Assembly: GCA_947044405.1 (NCBI GenBank)
Contig: CAMRHE010000330.1
Coordinates: forward strand, 1,798,001-1,862,000
Direction: 5' to 3'
Source: Leptodactylus fallax
Lineage: Eukaryota > Chordata > Amphibia > Anura > Leptodactylidae
DNA length: 64,000 bases
Under the pieces are notes generated by a model that was not told where the DNA came from, made no database searches, and saw nothing but the letters and a program-made list of their open reading frames with translations. The position numbers were made by a program, and so were the translations under genes. This document shows positions 10,804-21,639 of this stretch, piece by piece. Position 1 is the stretch's first letter. Each line of letters starts with the position of its first letter.

Positions 10804-13800
10804 TTATGTACTGGATAATTTTTTCTCGCTGGGAGAAAGACTTCGACTTATGAAAGCTATGGGCCGTAACCCGGCCGGGTATTCTTGGTGCAGCACGCCA
10901 CCTAATCCTTCAAAGCTGGCATCTACATGTAGCACATATGGCTTCTGTGCATCAGCATAAGCCAGAACGGGAGCTTCTGTCAATTTCTTCTTCAACAACT
11001 TAAATGCTTCTTCACAATCCGCAGTCCACCTATCGCCAAAAAGGCTTTTGGAAGACCCTTTCTTCTTTCCCGGATCTCCTGCATCACTCTTCAACAGGTC
11101 GAGGAGGGCTCGAGCAATTTTTGAATATCCTTCCACAAATCGTCGATAGAATCCACAAAACCCCAAGAAAGATTGCAACTCCGTAATATTTTGCGGTCGG
11201 GGCCAATTCACCACAGCTTCAATCTTACCAGGATCGGTAGCAACTCCTTCAGCAGAAACAATATGACCTACATAAGTGACCGAAGATCTACAAAATTTGC
11301 ATTTGTCAGCCGACAACTTCAGCCCCTCTTCTTTTAAGCGATGGAGTACTCTCATGAGTCGTTCTTCATGTTCTTCCAGCGTCTTTCCAAACACAATAAT
11401 GTCATCAAGATATACAAGGCATTCCCGGGGCACTAAATCACCTAACACTCTTTCCATCAACCTTTGGAACGTTGCTGGCGCACCTTTTGTACCTTGCGGC
11501 ATACGAGTGAACTGAAAGAAACCCAAGGGGCATATGAAGGCTGTCTTTTCCTGATCCTCAGGTGCCATTGGGACTTGATAGTATCCCGATCTTAGGTCCA
11601 GCACTGTGAACCAACAGTTTCCATTCAGAGCTTCCAGAGCTTCTTCAATTCTCGGCAGTGTATACTGATCAGGTAAGGTTCTCCGGTTCAGAGTTCTGTA
11701 ATCCACACATAGGCGAATTGCTCCAGATTTTTTTCTTACCACCACAATAGGTGAGGCATAGGGGCTCTTACTGTCCACAATGATCCCCTGACCTTTCATT
11801 TGCTGTAGAGTCTGTCTTAACTCATCAACATCCTTTGGAGCAACTCTCCGTGGTCGCTCCCGGAAGGGAGTAGAATCGGTCAATCGGAAAGTGTGTTGAG
11901 CACTTTTAGCACAACCTACATCCATATCATCCATGGAGAACACTTCCGATATTTCAGACAACTTCTGTGTCAGTCGCTGATTCCAGGCCTCTGGTAAATG
12001 TGGATCACTCAAGTCAAGATTGAGATTAGGGATTGCATCTCGGATTTGAATCCTGCACACTTCAGCGTATGGATTTACTCCAAGCACAGGGTAGCAGTGG
12101 GCCACATTCTGGTATGGTCCAATTACAATCGGATGCGGTGAACAGTTCCTCACTGTCACACAGGTAGATAACTCCACTTTATTTCTCCAGTCCTTTCTCT
12201 CTGGGATCACCATCCAGCCATTCTGGTTAATCATTTCTTCAGGGGTTTCCATAAGGACATAACTCCCCCCTTCAAGCAAATCGGGAGCAATGCTGGAGGC
12301 TACTCTCAGAACTCTCTCCCCGCCGGCAGGAACTTCCACGGTTCTCTCACCGATATGATATACCATTCCATGTCGATAGCCAGTAGACAGGGCATCACAG
12401 AGTTCTCTAAGATCAGAAGATATATTCACCGGCTGAGCTGCAGGGTTCCAATCTCTTCCAAGAAACTTCTGAAAAGCATAATGCACTGCGGGACAATTAG
12501 TGCCAAGTATCACAGGAGCTGCACAAGAATCCCCTGTATCAGGACAGACAAGAGCCGTAATCTTCATGGGAGCGACACTCTGATCTTCTAATTCAGGGAC
12601 AGCTATAACTACTTGTAGGCTGCCATCTACAGGATATGATCCTGAATTAAGCCCCCACAATTTCATTTGTCCTGTAGACTGAAGAGGTATATCCTTCAGA
12701 TACTTTTGGTAGAACGAGCGATAAATCAGGGTCACTTGAGATCCTGTATCAAACAGGGCAGGAGCGGCATGACCATTGACAGTGACTTTGACAACGGACC
12801 TGGAGCCCGCGATAGCGCCTCTGGTATTTACTCGGCCCGCCTTCCTTTGGTGTCTTTGATTCTGAATAGAGAAGACAGCACTGTGTCCCAATCCCTCACT
12901 GTCCTCCATACACTGTCTGGCAGTATGGCCTGTCTGACCACATTTATAACAGGTTCTAGCATCCTTCCTCCGTTGAGTGGCAGTGGGTGGAGTGGCGGAC
13001 TGTCTAAGTTCTGACCGCTCCGCTGGTTTGTCCTTGTTTGAATTAGGAACAACATCTTCTTTAGAGATGCTTTTCGCTTTCTTAGGGGTACTAAAACTAA
13101 TGTCAGCTTCTTGTTTCTTCACTAACTTCATTAAGTCAGGAAATGGAAGGACTCTATCAGATAGTAAGACCTTGAGTACTTGAGCAAGAGGATGATGAGG
13201 TTGTAACCCTCTCACCAACTGACTGGTTCTCATAGCGTCTACCTCTGAAGTAGATATAGCTGCGTGGTACACCAGACGTGAAAGAAGTAGCTGTAAACGG
13301 TTAATAAAAGTAGAGACATTTTCCCCTTCTTTTTGACGAACCATTCGGTAATCAGCAACCATCTGGGCAAGGTCATAGTATGGCTCAAAGTGATCAGACA
13401 GTACTTGTATATAGTCCAATGCACTCACTCCTTCATGAGAGTCTCTGTACAAGCGGATCAATTCTGCAGCAGGAGACCGCAAACTTTCACTGATACGCTG
13501 CCGCTTGCCTTCTTCAGAGCAAGACCATTCCTTCAGGCATTGGAGAGTATGTTCTTTCCATATCTCAAAGTTTTCCTCCCCTTGTGGTACTGGGACATTA
13601 CCAGAGAATACTTTTAGTTTCTTGTAGTGAGTGGCCTGCAGGCCCTGAGCTAACATTTCAGTCAGCCTGGCTAAAGTGCTAATAGCACTGTCACTAGAGG
13701 AACTGCTAGCGACGGCCATACTGGGGGGGTAACTGGCTGAGCGGGGTTCTTCCTTTATCTGAACCAGGGGAGGAACAGGCGGTCGGTAATCCCATGTAGT

Positions 13801-13842
13801 AGCTAGTGGGAGGTTCCCCTCTGAGCTATATCGCTTCTCCAT
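10804..13842 (-). CDS. gypsy Gag-protease-reverse transcriptase
   Basis: The frame is open from 13860, but that codon is GTG. The first ATG, at 13842, is the likely start and gives 1,012 residues; an in-frame stop lies upstream. It encodes Gag (capsid-like region about 75-245), a CCHC knuckle CYKCGQTGHTARQC (about 298-311), an aspartic protease with DTG (365-367) and a reverse transcriptase with YLDD (811-814). The start of RNase H (VLHVDAS) is present before a stop at 10804-10806. Gag and Pol share one frame here, unlike elements that separate them by a frameshift. The stop follows a run of six A (coding strand, 10819-10824), and a one-base change near there moves the rest of RNase H to another frame. 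I read this as a recent inactivating indel or an assembly error. Confidence 0.93.
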   Translation of the reverse strand: MEKRYSSEGNLPLATTWDYRPPVPPLVQIKEEPRSASYPPSMAVASSSSSDSAISTLARLTEMLAQGLQATHYKKLKVFSGNVPVPQGEENFEIWKEHTLQCLKEWSCSEEGKRQRISESLRSPAAELIRLYRDSHEGVSALDYIQVLSDHFEPYYDLAQMVADYRMVRQKEGENVSTFINRLQLLLSRLVYHAAISTSEVDAMRTSQLVRGLQPHHPLAQVLKVLLSDRVLPFPDLMKLVKKQEADISFSTPKKAKSISKEDVVPNSNKDKPAERSELRQSATPPTATQRRKDARTCYKCGQTGHTARQCMEDSEGLGHSAVFSIQNQRHQRKAGRVNTRGAIAGSRSVVKVTVNGHAAPALFDTGSQVTLIYRSFYQKYLKDIPLQSTGQMKLWGLNSGSYPVDGSLQVVIAVPELEDQSVAPMKITALVCPDTGDSCAAPVILGTNCPAVHYAFQKFLGRDWNPAAQPVNISSDLRELCDALSTGYRHGMVYHIGERTVEVPAGGERVLRVASSIAPDLLEGGSYVLMETPEEMINQNGWMVIPERKDWRNKVELSTCVTVRNCSPHPIVIGPYQNVAHCYPVLGVNPYAEVCRIQIRDAIPNLNLDLSDPHLPEAWNQRLTQKLSEISEVFSMDDMDVGCAKSAQHTFRLTDSTPFRERPRRVAPKDVDELRQTLQQMKGQGIIVDSKSPYASPIVVVRKKSGAIRLCVDYRTLNRRTLPDQYTLPRIEEALEALNGNCWFTVLDLRSGYYQVPMAPEDQEKTAFICPLGFFQFTRMPQGTKGAPATFQRLMERVLGDLVPRECLVYLDDIIVFGKTLEEHEERLMRVLHRLKEEGLKLSADKCKFCRSSVTYVGHIVSAEGVATDPGKIEAVVNWPRPQNITELQSFLGFCGFYRRFVEGYSKIARALLDLLKSDAGDPGKKKGSSKSLFGDRWTADCEEAFKLLKKKLTEAPVLAYADAQKPYVLHVDASFEGLGGVLHQEYPAGLRPIAFISRSLSPSEKKLSST

Positions 13843-13860
13843 ATCAATGACTATTCCCAC

Positions 13861-13886
13861 TTCTAAATCTCAGCAGTGCCTCCAAA
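13861..13886 (-). promoter_or_regulatory. Gypsy primer-binding region (tRNA not identified)
   Basis: On the minus strand the 26 bases after the 5' LTR begin TTTGGAGGCACTGCTGAG. If priming starts at the TGG, the complementary tRNA would end ...CAGTGCCTCCA. I could not match this to a specific tRNA by eye. The leader is very short: the first in-frame ATG lies 44 bases from the LTR. Confidence 0.5.
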
Positions 13887-14893
13887 TGTAGCCCTATTTG
13901 GGGGGGGGGGTATGAGTATTATCCCTCCCGCAACAGACTCTGGCGCTGACCTGTGTGTATAATGGGACCTGAAGCCTTCGCTGAAGGGAAGAGTGGGAAC
14001 ATATATGAAATATATCAGTGCCTCCACCCAGGATAGAGCCTCTGTATTACAGGGAGGATCTCTTCCTGGGACTTACCCATGAAGTACAGTTAGTAGCCTT
14101 AACAAGGATCACTGTACTAATCTCACAGTCTGAAGAATACATACAGATACCACATAAGGTTATAACAGTAGCTTTATAAGAATCAACAGGGTAATAATAC
14201 ATACATACAATATACTCAGAACACAGCAATACTACAACAACCAGCAAGTCCTCAACCGTCTTAGGTTATATACCCGGGTATATATATAGATATATAGCAA
14301 GAGTCCAGTGCACAATACCTCCAGGCAACAGAAGAGATGCAGGGGCCCCTGTGGATGACTGTGGATCCTCGGATTCTTCCAGGAGATGACAGACAGCCGA
14401 TCAGGAGATGATGATGATGGTGAGATTCTTCACAGGCAGCAAACAGGGCGACGGTGACGGCAGTAGATGCAGGCCTGACTACCCTAACACTGAGTCCTTA
14501 ACCTGCCAGCTAAACTACTAGTGCCACCGGGCCTCTAACTAGCTAGTTGGCCTTCGGAAGCCTAACCTATCACTGCCCTGAACTATATATATATATGGAT
14601 CCCTAACTACGGTTACTAGCTAGGTCCTGTGAGTATATAGGGGGTAACACATACCTAACTATATACTGTGAAGTAAAGAGGAACAAGTGGCTCTTAGACT
14701 CCCCCAGACATAACATGTCTGTCTCAGCAGCTCTGCTCACATCTCTCCCCCCAGCAGCTCTGCCTCACATGTGTCTGACTCACTGTATTTACAAAACAAA
14801 ACTTGCACTAAATGCCTGGGGTCTCTGAAGCCAAACTGCAGGGGCAAAGAAGCCAGATACATTATATACTAGTAGAAATGGCAGTTCCCTACA
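13887..14893 (-). repeat. 5' LTR of the gypsy element
   Basis: This is the promoter LTR for the minus-strand element: 1,007 bp with TGTAG/CTACA inverted ends, near-identical to 7496-8502. ACTG at 14894-14897 is the second copy of the target duplication. The 66-codon open frame near 14,047-14,247 recurs in the other LTR and is not a gene. Confidence 0.95.
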
Positions 14894-14897
14894 ACTG

Positions 14898-15547
14898 CAT
14901 TTATAAAAAATAAAAAAAACAAATCACAATACATCTAAGGCATCTCATCCAGAAATTTTGTAACCCTTCCTGTCTGCAGATTGGTATCTTTCGTTTGGGT
15001 GGTCCGAATTAATTTGTATAATTTTCTTCCCACGGAGCATTCTATGAAAAATAAGATTCCATACACCACTGTGTCTCTTCAAAGAGAAGCAATGCCCCTT
15101 CCCTCTCTCGAAATCACTGTAAGAGATGAGGTTACTTGAGGCTGTGGATATAGAATCTTGACTGTTGTGATGGATATACAGTATCAAGCCATATCCTTAT
15201 AAGTCCGCACTGTTTCCTATTTTGTTTTATTTTTTGATAATGTATCAGCTGCTTTACTGTGTACTTATCCTATTTTTGATACAAGGTAATTCCCACCCTT
15301 CTGTAGACTAGGTTTACTTGTGTCCTTGTTTTGAAGAACAGCTCAAAAACTAAGATTTATATAAGGCAGAGATATTTTCCTGCATTAGTTTACTGCACTC
15401 TCTAGTAAGTCTACACAGACCAGTTCAATATTTCAGCATAGACTTGTAGTTGTTATAACAAAAACGGTGACAGCAATGTGTCCACTTTAAACTTTGCTTA
15501 AATTTGGATAAAAACCTCAGTTTCTCAAGAGATAAATTCAATACAAT
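14898..15547. other. No recognisable feature
   Basis: AT-rich flank between the gypsy element and the hAT copy. No repeat ends or domains were seen. Confidence 0.5.
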
Positions 15548-15642
15548 TAAAGATGGGAAGACCTCTCAGGATTTGCTTTGTTTTAGGTTTGAGTCCAAGG
15601 TTCGTTTCAGGACAAATAAATTTGGTACAAACCACATCTTAA

Positions 15643-16883
15643 CCCCTTAATGACCCGGCCATTTTTTGTTTTTGCATTTTCATTTTTCCCTTCCCACATT
15701 CCAAGAGCCATAACTTTTTCATTTTTCAATTCACAAAGTCACATGATGGCTTATTGTTTGCAAAACAAATTGTACTTTGTAATGGTACCATTCAATATGC
15801 TGTGCAATGTACTGGGAAGCTGGAAAAAAATTCAGAATGAGGTGCAATTGGAGAAAAACTGCATTTGCGCCAAATTCATATGGGTTTAATTTTTACAGCA
15901 TTCACTGTGTGGTAAAAATGACATGTTACCTGTATTCTGCGGGTCAGTACGAACACGGCGATACCAAATTTATATAGTATTTGTAATGTTTGGATACCTT
16001 TTAAAAAATTAAAAACTTTGCTAAATTGAAAAAAATTTTTGCATTGCCATATTGTGTCACCTGTAACTTTTTTATATTTACATGTATGGAGCTGGGTAAG
16101 GCGTCTTTTTATGCGGGACAACATGACGTTTTTATTGATACCATTTGGGGAAAGATCTGATGGTTTGATCACTTTTTATTCAATTTTTTATAGGAGGCAA
16201 AGTATTGAAAAAAACGCTATTTGGCCATTTTGATTTTTTTTTCCCCGCTACGCCGTTCACCGTATGGGATAAATATTTTAATATTTTAATAGTTCGGGCA
16301 TTTTGGAGCGCAGGGACACCTAATGTGTTTATGTTTACTTTTGTTCATTTACTTTTATATCTGATCTAGGGAAAGGGGGGGTGATTTGAACTTTGTGTTT
16401 TTTTTATTTTTTTCATACTTTTAAAAACTTTTTTTTTTTCAACTTTTACTTGTATGATCAGACTCCCTAGGGACCTTGAAACCTAGGGGGTCTGATCGCT
16501 GATACTATTCACTGCGATACTACTGTATCGCAGTGAATAGCAAAATGCCTTCACTGCTATTAGACGATACCTCTGGCATCGTGTAATATGTGTAATGTAA
16601 TGACAGGCCTGGGAGCCTTCAGTAGGCTCCCGGCTGTCATAGCAACTAATCGCCGCCCTCCGATGACGTTCTGGGGGGCGGCGATCAAGGAAAAATGGCG
16701 GTGCCCGTGGCGGCTGCGCAATTTAGACGCCACAGTCCCGTTTGACCGCGGCATAAAAGGGTTAACAGCCGCGATCGGTGCAGGCACCGATCACTGCTGT
16801 TAGCGGCGGGTCCTGGCTGTATTATACAGTCGGCACCCGTGGTGTATGGAGAGCGCTCAGCTCTTAAGGGGGTCGTTAAGGGG
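15643..16883. mobile_element. Non-autonomous piggyBac-like element nested in hAT copy A
   Basis: TTAA lies at 15639-15642 and 16884-16887. The ends CCCCTTAATGACC and (reverse complement) CCCCTTAACGACC are 13-bp TIRs with one mismatch. At the equivalent place copy C has an uninterrupted CAACTTAACTTGGC (about 45,072-45,085), an empty-site comparison that supports both the boundaries and a TTAA duplication. The 1,241-bp interior has AT-rich segments and several short hairpins (for example the mirrored CTATTCACTGCGATAC near 16,504) but no transposase. Similar sequence occurs near 18.6-19.2 kb and 61.5 kb. Confidence 0.85.
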
Positions 16884-16895
16884 TTAAATTGCCTT

Positions 16896-17146
16896 AAAAC
16901 ATAGTGTAGAACACTCTCAGGGTTCCTAGGATCCTATGTATAAAACATAGTGTAGAATACAGTCAGGGCTCCTAGGAACTTATCTATAAAACAAAGTGTA
17001 GAACACTGTCAGGGCTCCTAGGAACCTATCTATAAAACATAGAGTAGAACACTGTCAGGGCTCCTAGGAACCTATCTATAAAACATAGTGTAGAACACTG
17101 TCAGGGCTTCTAGGAACCTATCTATAAAACATAGTGTAGAACACTG
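16896..17146. repeat. 46-bp minisatellite, array A
   Basis: Units begin AAAACATAGTGTAGAAC at 16896, 16942, 16988, 17034, 17080 and 17126, a constant 46-bp period. There are five full units and a partial sixth. Each unit contains TCCTAGGAACCTATCTAT. Units differ by a few substitutions. Confidence 0.95.
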
Positions 17147-17399
17147 AGCTTATAGTAGCCAGATTCATATTTTTAATCAGTTGCTTGGCCACTATTTGCA
17201 GACCCAGTTTTCAGTTCTTACTGTCCCCCTAAAAATATCATATTTTTTTGTAGATCACCAGGGGTATATATTAGCGGCTCAGGCGCAGATTAGGCCTTCA
17301 TTTGGTAACGCATGAACATAAACAATATGCCGCAGGAGCCTGAGATATCAAAGACAGGATTAGTAAATCTGTGAACCTGGTTAAAGCAGCTATGCAGCA

Positions 17400-17763
17400 A
17401 AGAATATTGATTATTTATCCATAGGATAAATAGCTGATCAGTGGGGGGTCTGCCTGCTAAAACCTCCACGATTCTGCAACAGAGGTGTATCATCCTCATT
17501 GTGCATTCAGCCTGATTGCAGCTGTCATCTGAATGTAGGCGTGCAAGTGCTGAACCGGACACATCCGCACTTCGATTCAATGAGAGGACTGGAGATACAG
17601 CACTCAGCTGTATCCATTGAAGCGAAGGGCAGCCCGGATGCATCCAATCCAGCACAGATACGCCTACATTTAACCGACTGCTGCACAACCCCATTCTCAG
17701 GATCGGTGAAGGTCTCTGCGGCCAGATAGAGGGTAATTATTCTTTGTGGTATAACCCTTTTAA
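17400..17763. mobile_element. Fold-back MITE, TTAA-type right end
   Basis: The right end GGTATAACCCTTTTAAG matches the AGGGGTT/TTAA family. The interior holds inverted arms (ATCTGAATGTAGGCGTGCAA against CGCCTACATTTAACCG; ACAGCACTCAGCTGTATCC). The left end near TTATCCATAGGATAAATAG is degenerate. The 134-codon minus-strand frame inside is an accident of the repeat. Confidence 0.45.
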
Positions 17764-17764
17764 G

Positions 17765-18594
17765 ATGGTTAAAGTGGTTTTCCCATCTCCTTCTCTCACC
17801 AGTTTTCCTGCTGTCTCTTCTCACTTCCTGTATTCTTCAACAAACCGGTGACTGAGCTTTGACTGATGAAAAGGATGCTATGAAGTACCTCACTACTGTA
17901 AATATAGACATTGCCTTTACCGTGAGAGATTATTTATTATGAGTACTAGAAATCTAATATAAATTCAGATCAAATAACATACACAGTAAGTGTATATTAC
18001 ATTACACAGGTATGGAGAGAGAAAAAAAACTTACATGCTTCCAGGACTGTGAGTGGGATTGCATGAATCTCATCACTTATCTCTGTGAGATAACAAGCAT
18101 TGAGCAAGCCCACCATCACATTACTTATCAGCAAAATAGAATTAGCTGATCTGATTGCCCGGGACCAGGATATAACAGAAGCAGGAGAGAACAGCTCTGA
18201 GAGCAAGCACGATTTCTAGAACTTAGCCTCCCAACCCTCCAGAGAGCAGTGAGTCTCGTCATCCACTCTGAGATTAGATATCAGGCCAGGGAACAAGGAA
18301 ACATTGTGTAAACAAAAGGAGGAATAATTTAACATAGCAGGTAAACAAGGCATGAGGCACGCCTGAATTATTAAGAGGCTTCAGCCTCTTTGAAAGTTTA
18401 TACCTAGAAGATAAAAATCTGTACCAATCATGTGATGGACACACAATTGCTTTGCTTGTTGTAAGACACAGATCTGAAAGCTGATGTACCAGAACTGTAG
18501 TGAACCAACATCAGGACAGATGTTGCGAAGGTTGCTATGAAAGGTCCACAAGCTGAAATCTTGATAGATTGATATACACGAAACACAATTTTCT
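17765..18594. other. No confident feature
   Basis: Mostly unassigned sequence. Short fragments such as AAGAGGCTTCAGCCTCTT (18,373) recur in degenerate form near 18.95, 33.7 and 49.3 kb and hint at an old dispersed repeat. Confidence 0.35.
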
Positions 18595-19180
18595 ATTTTT
18601 TTCATTTCCATTTTTTACTCGCACTCTTCCAAGACACAAAACTTTTTTTTTTATTTTAGCTGTATAAGGATTTTTTGTGGAACAAGCTGTATATTTTAAT
18701 GGCACTCAATTTACAATATTATGGAGGGAATTTGTTAACCCATCTAAGGCAGTTTTCTGGTGTAGATGGTTGATAATGTGGAACATCTTTAGTGCATAGC
18801 CCTTTCTTGCGCCAAAGATCTACCACATGCCCCATTCTGCTCCTCATCCACCACTTTCTGCAAAGGTGGATGGAGCAGTGAGTGGATGCCTTGGTCCAAC
18901 ATATTTAATATAACTGCCATGAGTTATATAGAAAATCTACGCCAGTTCCTATTATGAGGCCAGAGCCTCTTGATAATTCATATTCACCTTGCGCAAGTTG
19001 GGACCTTTTTTTTTTTTTTTTTTTTTTTTAACACTGGCATAGGAATGTATTAGAAAATGGTAAAACAAATATTTGTTGGGTTAAAATTGGAAAACAACAC
19101 AATTCTGCAATTGTTTTTCAGATTTTGTTTTTATTTTGTTCACTGTGCAGTAAAATTGACATGTTAACTTGTAAACTGTT
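18595..19180. mobile_element. piggyBac-like MITE remnant, interrupted
   Basis: Segments TTCCATTTTTTACTCGCACT...CAAGACACAAAACTTTTT and TTCACTGTGCAGTAAAATTGACATGTTAACTTG parallel the interior of 15643-16883. The two matching parts are separated by unrelated sequence (about 18,735-19,055), suggesting a later insertion or a rearrangement. Ends were not identified. Confidence 0.35.
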
Positions 19181-19745
19181 TTTAATGATGGTTGGTGGGA
19201 TGTAATGCGTATGCTTTTAGGTGGAGGATTTTGAGGTGGAATCCACTTCAACATCTGCCTCTAAAAAAACGCCTCCCATTCATTTCATTGATAGGTCAGT
19301 AGTAGATTTTTTTAGCTAGAGTAAAACAGATCCAGCCTTGAAAAACCCATTGAAATCAATGAGAGGTGGAAAAAAATGCTACATGTATTTTTTACTCTGT
19401 TTTTGATGCAGTTTTTGACCTGTTTTTGCACAATCAAAAACTGCTAACGTTTATTAAAGTGAAGGTCCATACAATGTGCTAGAGTAAAAAAAGATGCGTC
19501 AAAAACACATATTCAAAAAAAGCGTCAAAAAACGTTTCCTAATTCTTGAAAGCAATAGTCCAAATCTGAGCATCTTCACTTGACCAGTGGTGCTTGAGCT
19601 TAGTGTTTTTTTTTTCCTAAAGTTTTCTATCATATTTAATAAGCTTTGTAATGATGGATTCCCCAGTATGTTTTATTCCTATATCCACTCTATATGAGAA
19701 GAAATATATCAATAGATACAGGTGTTCACCCTCACCTCAGCTCAA
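19181..19745. other. No confident feature
   Basis: Contains phrases such as GGAATCCACTTCAACATCTGCCTC and AAAAACGCCTCCCATTCATT, probably from an old MITE. No boundaries are visible. Confidence 0.3.
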
Positions 19746-19754
19746 AGTTGTACA

Positions 19755-20108
19755 TGAATTGGAGAAACCAGTGGGGCAGCCAGGGGAGGTGTCAAATAAA
19801 AAAAAAAAAAAGCATACTTGTCCCCACCACTGGTGCCCTTTCCATCTAGTGCTGGGGCTGTGTTGCAGAAGTCCTGAGGTTCGCGTGACTGCTGAGACCA
19901 ACCGGTGGCCTCAGTGATCACTGGTTAGGGTGAGCATGTCACCGGTCCCTCTCTAGCAACAGTTGAAACCAATGATTGGTCTCAGCAGTCACGTGACCCT
20001 CAGGGCTTCTTACAATGCAGCCCTGGCATGAGATGAAAAGCGCATCGGTGGTAGTCAATGGAATACTTGGGACAGGTGAGTATTTTCCAAATCCTGGTAA
20101 CCCCTTTC
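19755..20108. mobile_element. Fold-back MITE (family also near 38.0 and 41.5 kb)
   Basis: A left arm (TACTTGTCCCCACCACTGGTG, then GCGTGACTGCTGAGACCAA) is mirrored by a right arm (TTGGTCTCAGCAGTCACGTGA, then CATCGGTGG). The same arrangement, poly-A then CTGTCCCC then a GCAGTCCG/CACGTGAC-rich middle, recurs at 38,010-38,300 and 41,464-41,775. Non-coding. Confidence 0.5.
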
Positions 20109-21234
20109 GCATGAAACCAATTCAATATAATATTGAGACCTTTGACAGACTATAATTCACGTCACAGCCACTCTGTGGTCACACATAGACACATGTAGTA
20201 TAGGCATTTGATGACAAACTATCACAAAATCATGTTGTTTCAAATAAGCTGGTCATCTCATACCTTGACATGTCCAGCCAAGAGGAAAGATAAGAAAGTA
20301 CACGTATGTAAGTCCACTACTATAGCTTCTTAGCTTTCTATTACGTTTTTCTTTTTTATTATAGAGTATTTACCGTTACTATATATTGCTCATTTTGGTC
20401 ACTGAAATGTTATTTACTGTGCAGTATTAAATATTGATATTTTCAACTTACAAAATTGGATGACAGATTACAGCAAGCTCGCGTGTTTAACTATCTACTT
20501 GATCCATAACTTTCACGCAAACTAAAAACTATTCATTGTCATTTCTGGCTGGAACATGTCCTAGGTTTCCGAGGAAGTTTCTCTAGCATTTATTTTCAAA
20601 TCAATACTCAATTACTAGAAGTAAGGTTCACTCCTTCTCCCATCCTCAAGATGAAATTATGGATTTAAGCAATAACACTTAGTCAATGCTATTCACTGTC
20701 CATTAATTCATGATGCTGATAAAAAGGCCATATAGATACCTTATTAGACCTTTGGTATTTTTCTCATATTTATTAATCATTGACGAAAAGGTCTTCTCAT
20801 TGTGAGTGATGAACGGAGAAAACTGTTTCTGACTAAACGCCTTTAATTTCAATTCTCTTTGTGTTCATTGATGGAGCCCATCGAAGGTCCATCAATGCTG
20901 AGAAAAGAGGTGGCGCATAACCTTTTTTTTTTTTGTTCATAACTCAGGTCATTGATTTGGTACATGTAGTGCGCTTAAAAGTGCAGCAATGAAAATCCCA
21001 TTGAAGACACTAAATTACTGCAAAATCTCAAAAAAGATTTAATTTGTATCAATTGATCAATTTGTAGTTAATGTTATATAAAGGTTTTAATGTTCAAAGT
21101 AATTTTAACTTAATAACTATTACTGACCAAACCTGACCATGACATGTTATAGGATATATATACACTATGCGGTTAAAGTGGCTTTCAGAGATATGAAAAA
21201 ACTTGAGCAAATAACAAAAAAAAAATACATATAC
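20109..21234. other. No recognisable feature
   Basis: AT-rich sequence. No transposon ends, tandem arrays or protein similarity were recognised. Confidence 0.5.
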
Positions 21235-21639
21235 TAGAACTGAGTGAATCACTTAGTTACGAGCTGGATTCAACACGAATATTCAAAATTGTTCAGTTTT
21301 GTTAAAAACTGAACAAATGGCGATTCGTCTGGGACGAGCTAAAGTGCTGCCCCCACATTTTTGGGCAGGAAATACAGAAGACAGGAGTGTGATTCAAACT
21401 TCAACATTCTAGCACCAACTGACATCAGCCTCTCAGCCAATAGACACTCTACAGAAGTATATGTCTGTCTGGGATACCGTGCACGCCACCGTCCACTCCT
21501 CCTTCTAGTTCCACCTCTGCAGAACAGGGTCTCCACGTCACTACTCCAGGGAATTACAGAATTACAGTCCTTTCCCATTTCTGAGGTAACAGGGGCCTCT
21601 TGTGGTCAAACAACCAAATGTCAGTTTATAAAAAAAATA

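Larger units (their letters stand above)
7496..14893 (-). mobile_element. Complete Ty3/gypsy LTR retrotransposon
   Basis: The element is 7,398 bp and reads right to left. Two 1,007-bp LTRs begin TGTAG and end CTACA (on the plus strand), and ACTG flanks both sides (7492-7495 and 14894-14897). The domain order is Gag, CCHC zinc knuckle, protease, RT, RNase H, integrase; RT and RNase H before integrase is the Ty3/gypsy order. A purine tract AGAGGGAGAG abuts the 3' LTR (8503-8512, minus strand). No envelope gene is present. The coding region is broken by a single-base frame change at the RT/RNase H boundary near 10,819-10,824. In my reading the LTRs differ at one position, so the insertion is recent. 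Confidence 0.95.
15548..17146 (-). mobile_element. hAT family copy A with 46-bp minisatellite (interrupted)
   Basis: The left end TAAAGATGGGAAGACCTCTC parallels TAGAGATGGGTGAACCTCTC of copy C (44973). The following block CAGGATTTG...GGTACAAACCAC is also shared with copy C. It is interrupted at a TTAA by a 1.24-kb element (15643-16883) and resumes as the minisatellite. The opposite TIR was not found, so this copy is truncated after 17,146. Orientation is set by comparison with copy B, where the minisatellite lies 3' of the transposase relic. Confidence 0.7.

Noticed and set aside
16588..16803. 71-codon frame with a matching minus-strand frame
   Set aside because: Falls in the GC-rich hairpin part of a non-autonomous element; no domain.
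16896..17146. Regular 46-bp repeats considered as a CRISPR array
   Set aside because: The units are contiguous with no unique spacers, in a vertebrate genome, inside a transposon. It is a minisatellite.
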